Part shown: positions 6,268 to 9,647 of the stretch, in pieces
Layout of the letters: each line of letters starts with the position of its first letter
Position numbering within the stretch: the stretch's first letter is position 1
Assembly (NCBI GenBank): GCA_029050995.1
Contig: JAIDLO010000148.1
Location: forward strand, 1-9,647
Reading direction: 5' to 3'
DNA length: 9,647 bases
Source: Eubacterium sp.
Lineage (GTDB): Bacteria; Bacillota; Clostridia; Oscillospirales; Acutalibacteraceae
The notes under the pieces: generated by a model
What the model was told of the DNA's origin: nothing
Databases searched by the model: none
The model's input: only the letters and a program-made list of their open reading frames with translations
Program-made: the position numbers and the translations under genes

Positions 6268-8643
6268 ATGAAAATAAAACAAAAAATTGAAACGCTTGTT
6301 CAAAAAGTAATTGATAAAGTAACCGGCAGCGGTGTAATGCAGGAAGAAAATGCCGTTGAAGGCAGTGCAAGAGTTTTTGAATCTATGCCGGATGTGGCAA
6401 GAAGAGCATCAGAAGAAAGCATTGTGCTTTTGAAGAATAATGATACACTTCCGCTTAAGAAAGAGGATATCGTTTCTGTATTCGGCAGATGCCAGCTTGA
6501 TTATTTCTATGTTGGATATGGCAGCGGCGGAGATGTGAATGCGCCGTATCAGGTTAATCTTATTGACGGACTTAAAAATAATGGCGTAAAGCTGAATGCC
6601 GAACTGCTCAGTGTTTATGAGGCTTGGTGCAAAAACAATCCTGTTAATCATGGTTTTTGGGGACATTGGCCGATGTGCTATCCCGAAATGGAGCTTTCTG
6701 CTGATACGGTTTCCTCAGCAGCCAAGAACAGCAGCTCTGCACTTGTTGTGCTTGGCAGAGCAGCAGGCGAGGACAGAGAAAACAAGCTTGAAAAGGGAAG
6801 CTATTATCTTACCGATACTGAAATTAAAATGCTTGATTTGGTTACCGCAAATTTCAACAAGGTTACAGTGATAATGAACTGCGGTAATATTGTTGATATG
6901 GCATGGAGCGAAAAATACGGCGATAAGATTTCAGCTATTATTTATGCTTGGCAGTGTGGTATGGAAAGCGGTAATGCACTTGCAAATATCCTTACCGGTA
7001 AGGTTAGCCCAAGCGGAAAGCTGCCGTGTGCAATTGCAAAGAATTATGAAGATTATCCAAGCGCAAATGATTTCGGCAACAAGGATTATAATAATTATGT
7101 TGAAGATATTTTTGTTGGCTACAGATATTTTGAAACCTTCTGTGCTGAAAAGGCGCTTTATCCATTTGGCTTTGGATTAAGCTATACGGATTTTGAAATC
7201 ACGCCTGTTTCCTTTAAACAGGAAAACGATTGCTTTGAGGTTTCAGTTAATGTAAAGAATATCGGCGCAGTCAGCGGTAAAGAGGTTGTACAGCTTTATG
7301 TTCAGGCACCGCAGGTAAAGCTTAAAAAAGCAGCAAAAAGTCTTGTTGCCTTTGCCAAAACAAAAGAGCTTGCGCCGAATGAAGAAGAATGCATTTCTGT
7401 TTGTTTCAAATTGTATGATATTTCATCATTTGATGAGGATGTCAATGCCTACATCATTGAAAAAGGCAAATACATATTCTATGCAGGCAATAGTGTTAAA
7501 ACAGATTTGGTTGCAGGCAAAGCGGAATTGGATGAACAGATTATTGAAAAGCTTACTCCTGTATGTACTGTTAAGAATCCGTTTAAGCTTATTACAGGCG
7601 AAATGACGAAAACGGAAGATTATTCTTTAAGACAGAGAATATTGGATCATATGCCGAGTGAGATTGGCTTTAAGGGCGATAAGGGCTACAAGCTTTCGGA
7701 TGTTGCGAATGGCAAAATTACCCTTGATGATTTTATTTCCCAGCTTGATAAAAAAGAGCTTGAAGCACTTACAAGAGGCCAGGGTATGATGGACAGTAAG
7801 CTTGGCGTTGTAGGCAATGCAGGCGCTTTCGGCGGTATTATACCATCCCTGCGTGATAAGGGTGTTAACCCAATTATTACAACAGACGGTCCTGCCGGAA
7901 TCCGAATCAGAAAATATACTTCTCTTATCCCTTGCGGAACAGCACTTGCAAGTACCTTTAACTGTGCTTTAGTTCAGGAGCTTACCTCCGTTATGGGCGC
8001 AGAAATGGTTAAGCAGGAATCGGATGTTTTGCTTGCTCCCGGTATGAATATTCAAAGAAATGTTCTTTGCGGAAGAAACTTCGAGTATTTCAGTGAGGAC
8101 CCTGTTTTATCCGGTAAAATGGGTGCTGCTTATGTAAATGGTATTCAAAGCAATGGCGTGTCTGCCTGCCCTAAGCATTTTGCTTGCAACAATCAGGAAG
8201 TAAATCGTACGAAAAATGATTCTCGTTTAACACAAAGAGCTTTAAGAGAAATTTATCTTAAGGGATTTGAAATCTGCGTTAAAGAGAGTAATCCTATGAA
8301 TATAATGACAAGCTATAATAAGATTAATGGTGTTTGGAGTCATTATAATTATGATTTGGTTACAACTGTTTTGCGCGGCGAATGGGGATATACAGGCAGT
8401 GTTATGACCGATTGGTGGATGCAGAAATCAGCAAGTCCCGAATTTCCGATTATCAAGGATAATGCATATCGTGTTCGTGCACAAGTTGATGTACTTATGC
8501 CGGGCGATAAGTTTGGTACTAAAAAGTATAAGTCAGACGGAACACTCCTGCCAACGCTTGGAAAAGAAGACGGCATAACGCGTGCTGAGCTCGAACGCAC
8601 AGCGAAAAATGTTTTAAATCTTGTACTAAAATTAAAATATTAA
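6268..8643 (+). CDS. GH3 beta-glucosidase with reversed domain order, cytoplasmic
   Basis: A 791-residue GH3 enzyme releasing non-reducing beta-linked sugars, probably glucose or xylose, by a retaining mechanism. The usual order is inverted. First comes the alpha/beta sandwich domain (about 43-305): ARRASEESIVLLKN, GRAAGEDRE (Glu168 is a candidate acid/base), SGKLP and PFGFGLSYTDF (299-309). Next is a fibronectin III-like domain (about 310-425, with GKEVVQLYVQAP). Then, after a linker, comes the TIM barrel (about 480-791): TTDGPAG (Asp540), GRNFEYFSEDP (602-612), KHFACNN (636-642) and VMTDWW with nucleophile Asp715. This order is established for Ruminococcus albus and Butyrivibrio fibrisolvens beta-glucosidases. 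There is no signal peptide; the first 35 residues are a polar, probably helical leader. ATG 6268 follows TTGGAG at 6255-6260. It is co-transcribed with the transporter and ended by the hairpin at 8653-8683. Confidence 0.94.
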   Translation: MKIKQKIETLVQKVIDKVTGSGVMQEENAVEGSARVFESMPDVARRASEESIVLLKNNDTLPLKKEDIVSVFGRCQLDYFYVGYGSGGDVNAPYQVNLIDGLKNNGVKLNAELLSVYEAWCKNNPVNHGFWGHWPMCYPEMELSADTVSSAAKNSSSALVVLGRAAGEDRENKLEKGSYYLTDTEIKMLDLVTANFNKVTVIMNCGNIVDMAWSEKYGDKISAIIYAWQCGMESGNALANILTGKVSPSGKLPCAIAKNYEDYPSANDFGNKDYNNYVEDIFVGYRYFETFCAEKALYPFGFGLSYTDFEITPVSFKQENDCFEVSVNVKNIGAVSGKEVVQLYVQAPQVKLKKAAKSLVAFAKTKELAPNEEECISVCFKLYDISSFDEDVNAYIIEKGKYIFYAGNSVKTDLVAGKAELDEQIIEKLTPVCTVKNPFKLITGEMTKTEDYSLRQRILDHMPSEIGFKGDKGYKLSDVANGKITLDDFISQLDKKELEALTRGQGMMDSKLGVVGNAGAFGGIIPSLRDKGVNPIITTDGPAGIRIRKYTSLIPCGTALASTFNCALVQELTSVMGAEMVKQESDVLLAPGMNIQRNVLCGRNFEYFSEDPVLSGKMGAAYVNGIQSNGVSACPKHFACNNQEVNRTKNDSRLTQRALREIYLKGFEICVKESNPMNIMTSYNKINGVWSHYNYDLVTTVLRGEWGYTGSVMTDWWMQKSASPEFPIIKDNAYRVRAQVDVLMPGDKFGTKKYKSDGTLLPTLGKEDGITRAELERTAKNVLNLVLKLKY

Positions 8644-8652
8644 ATTTAACAT

Positions 8653-8683
8653 AAAAAGCCATCCATTTTATGGATGGCTTTTT
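8653..8683. terminator. Bidirectional rho-independent terminator between the GH3 gene and mutY
   Basis: AAAAAGCCATCCA (8653-8665) and TGGATGGCTTTTT (8671-8683) form a perfect 13-bp stem with the loop TTTTA. The A-run on one side and T-run on the other give a terminal U-tract in either direction, so one hairpin serves both convergent genes in a 42-bp gap. Confidence 0.92.
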
Positions 8684-8685
8684 AT

Positions 8686-9647
8686 TTAATCAGATGTAGC
8701 TTCAAAAAACATACGGAATGCGGTTGGAAGTGCATAGGTAGTTTCAATTTCCTGCGCAGTTGCCCAAGTGAAATCAGAGGGTGCTTGGGCGCACTGAATG
8801 TGATAACAGGTCATCTGCCATCTGATGTGTGTAAAAATATGAACACGGTTTAATTGCTGATATAATTCTATGGGCTGAACGCCAAAGCTGTCGGCTGTGC
8901 GCAATGCTTGTTCAGCATCCATTTTGCTGAGTATGTTTGGCAGCTGCCATAAGCCGGATAGCAGTCCGCTTTCCGTGCGTTTCGTTAAGGCATATTTATC
9001 TTCGTGCTGCAGTAAAAAGACGGTGCGTTCTTCTATGCGTTTCTCTTTTTTCGGCAGTTTAACGGGATAGTTCATTACGGTGTTGTGCGCATATGCTTGG
9101 CAAAAATCTTTTGCAGGGCACGCCTCGCATTTTGGCGATTTCGGAGTGCAGATTGTTGCACCAAGCTCCATTAATGCCTGTGTGAATTGTCCGCAGGCAT
9201 TTTTCGGATAAACCTTTTCAAGCTGAGCGGCAATGTCGGTTTTGGTTTGCATTAAATCAATTGGTGCATTGTTTTCAGTCATGCGTGTAATAATGCGCAG
9301 AACATTGCCGTCAACAGCAGCACAAGGCAGATTAAAACAAATGGAAGCAATAGCCCCTGCGGTGTATGGTCCGATTCCGGGCAGGGCACGGATCTCTTCA
9401 TATTGATTCGGGAACTGACCGCCGTATTGTGTTTCAATTACGCGTGCCGCTTTTTGCAGATTTCGTGCACGGTTATAATAGCCGAGCCCCTCCCATAGCT
9501 TAAGTAATTGACTTTCGGGTACTTCGGCAAGTGCGTGAATATCGGGAAGCTGTTCTAAAAAGCGAAGATAATAGCCCCATACTGCTTAAACAAACGTTTG
9601 CTGCTGCATGATATCCGATAGCCAAATATGATATGGCTCGATGTATT
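8686..9647 (-). pseudogene. mutY: A/G-specific adenine glycosylase mutY, interrupted by an in-frame TAA and cut by the window edge
   Basis: MutY removes adenine mispaired with 8-oxoguanine or guanine. Reading the minus strand from 9645 in one frame gives the N-terminal motif IWLSDIMQQQTFV, a TAA stop at 9588-9586, then AVWGYYLRFLEQLPD, LWEGLGYYNRARNLQ, the helix-hairpin-helix LPGIGPYTAGAIA (about 9384-9346) and VDGNVLR (9315-9295) with the catalytic Asp. The iron-sulfur cysteines C-x6-C-x2-C-x5-C follow (ICTPKSPKCEACPAKDFC), then a C-terminal NUDIX-like domain with SGLLSGLWQLP and HIFTHIRW. All parts around the stop stay in frame, so only one codon is lost. There is no usable start between the stop and the first internal ATG at 9282. 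A product from that ATG would lack the glycosylase core. About 30 N-terminal residues lie outside the window. It is either a recent pseudogene or a base error; family assignment is very sure. Confidence 0.87.

Noticed and set aside
8686..9282. A separate 198-residue gene starting at ATG 9282
   Set aside because: The same frame continues upstream with the helix-hairpin-helix and VDGNVLR motifs of MutY, so this is the 3' part of mutY, not its own gene.
9586..9588. Stop-codon reassignment or programmed readthrough in mutY
   Set aside because: TAA ends the other genes in the window, TAA is not the selenocysteine or pyrrolysine codon, and no recoding structure is evident.

Overview
The window is a carbohydrate-use locus from what looks like an anaerobic, low-GC Gram-positive gut or rumen bacterium of the Clostridia (Ruminococcus/Butyrivibrio-like). 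The basis is AT-rich DNA with strong AGGAG-type ribosome binding sites, intracellular glycosidases without signal peptides, a GPH-type sugar transporter, and a GH3 beta-glucosidase with the reversed domain order described for Ruminococcus albus and Butyrivibrio fibrisolvens enzymes. The taxonomic call is an inference.

Layout: (1) 68-2801, plus strand: a GH43-like glycosidase and a GH36 alpha-galactosidase-like enzyme, overlapping by 11 bp and ending at a bidirectional hairpin terminator. (2) 2878-3543, minus strand: a short AraC-type regulator with a cupin sensor domain and only one of the two usual helix-turn-helix motifs, convergent with the GH36 gene. (3) 3544-3823: a 280-bp divergent control region. 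It has a clear promoter for each side and an 11-bp inverted repeat (one mismatch) over the regulator's own promoter. (4) 3824-8643, plus strand: a GPH/MelB-like transporter with a very long charged C-terminal extension, then the permuted GH3 beta-glucosidase, 41 bp apart and closed by a second bidirectional terminator. (5) 8686 to the window end, minus strand: mutY, the A/G-specific adenine glycosylase gene, interrupted by an in-frame TAA.

Functional model (inference): the transporter imports a short plant-derived glycoside or oligosaccharide. The cytoplasmic GH3, GH36 and GH43 enzymes then remove beta-linked glucose or xylose, alpha-linked galactose, and arabinose- or xylose-type residues. 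The AraC protein is placed to sense the sugar and control itself and perhaps the transporter operon. mutY is an unrelated DNA-repair neighbour.

I do not see a clearly new biological system. The points most worth a second look are the broken mutY, the one-HTH AraC regulator with its inverted-repeat site, and the transporter, which has a ~314-residue tail and lacks the two aspartates of the MelB cation site.
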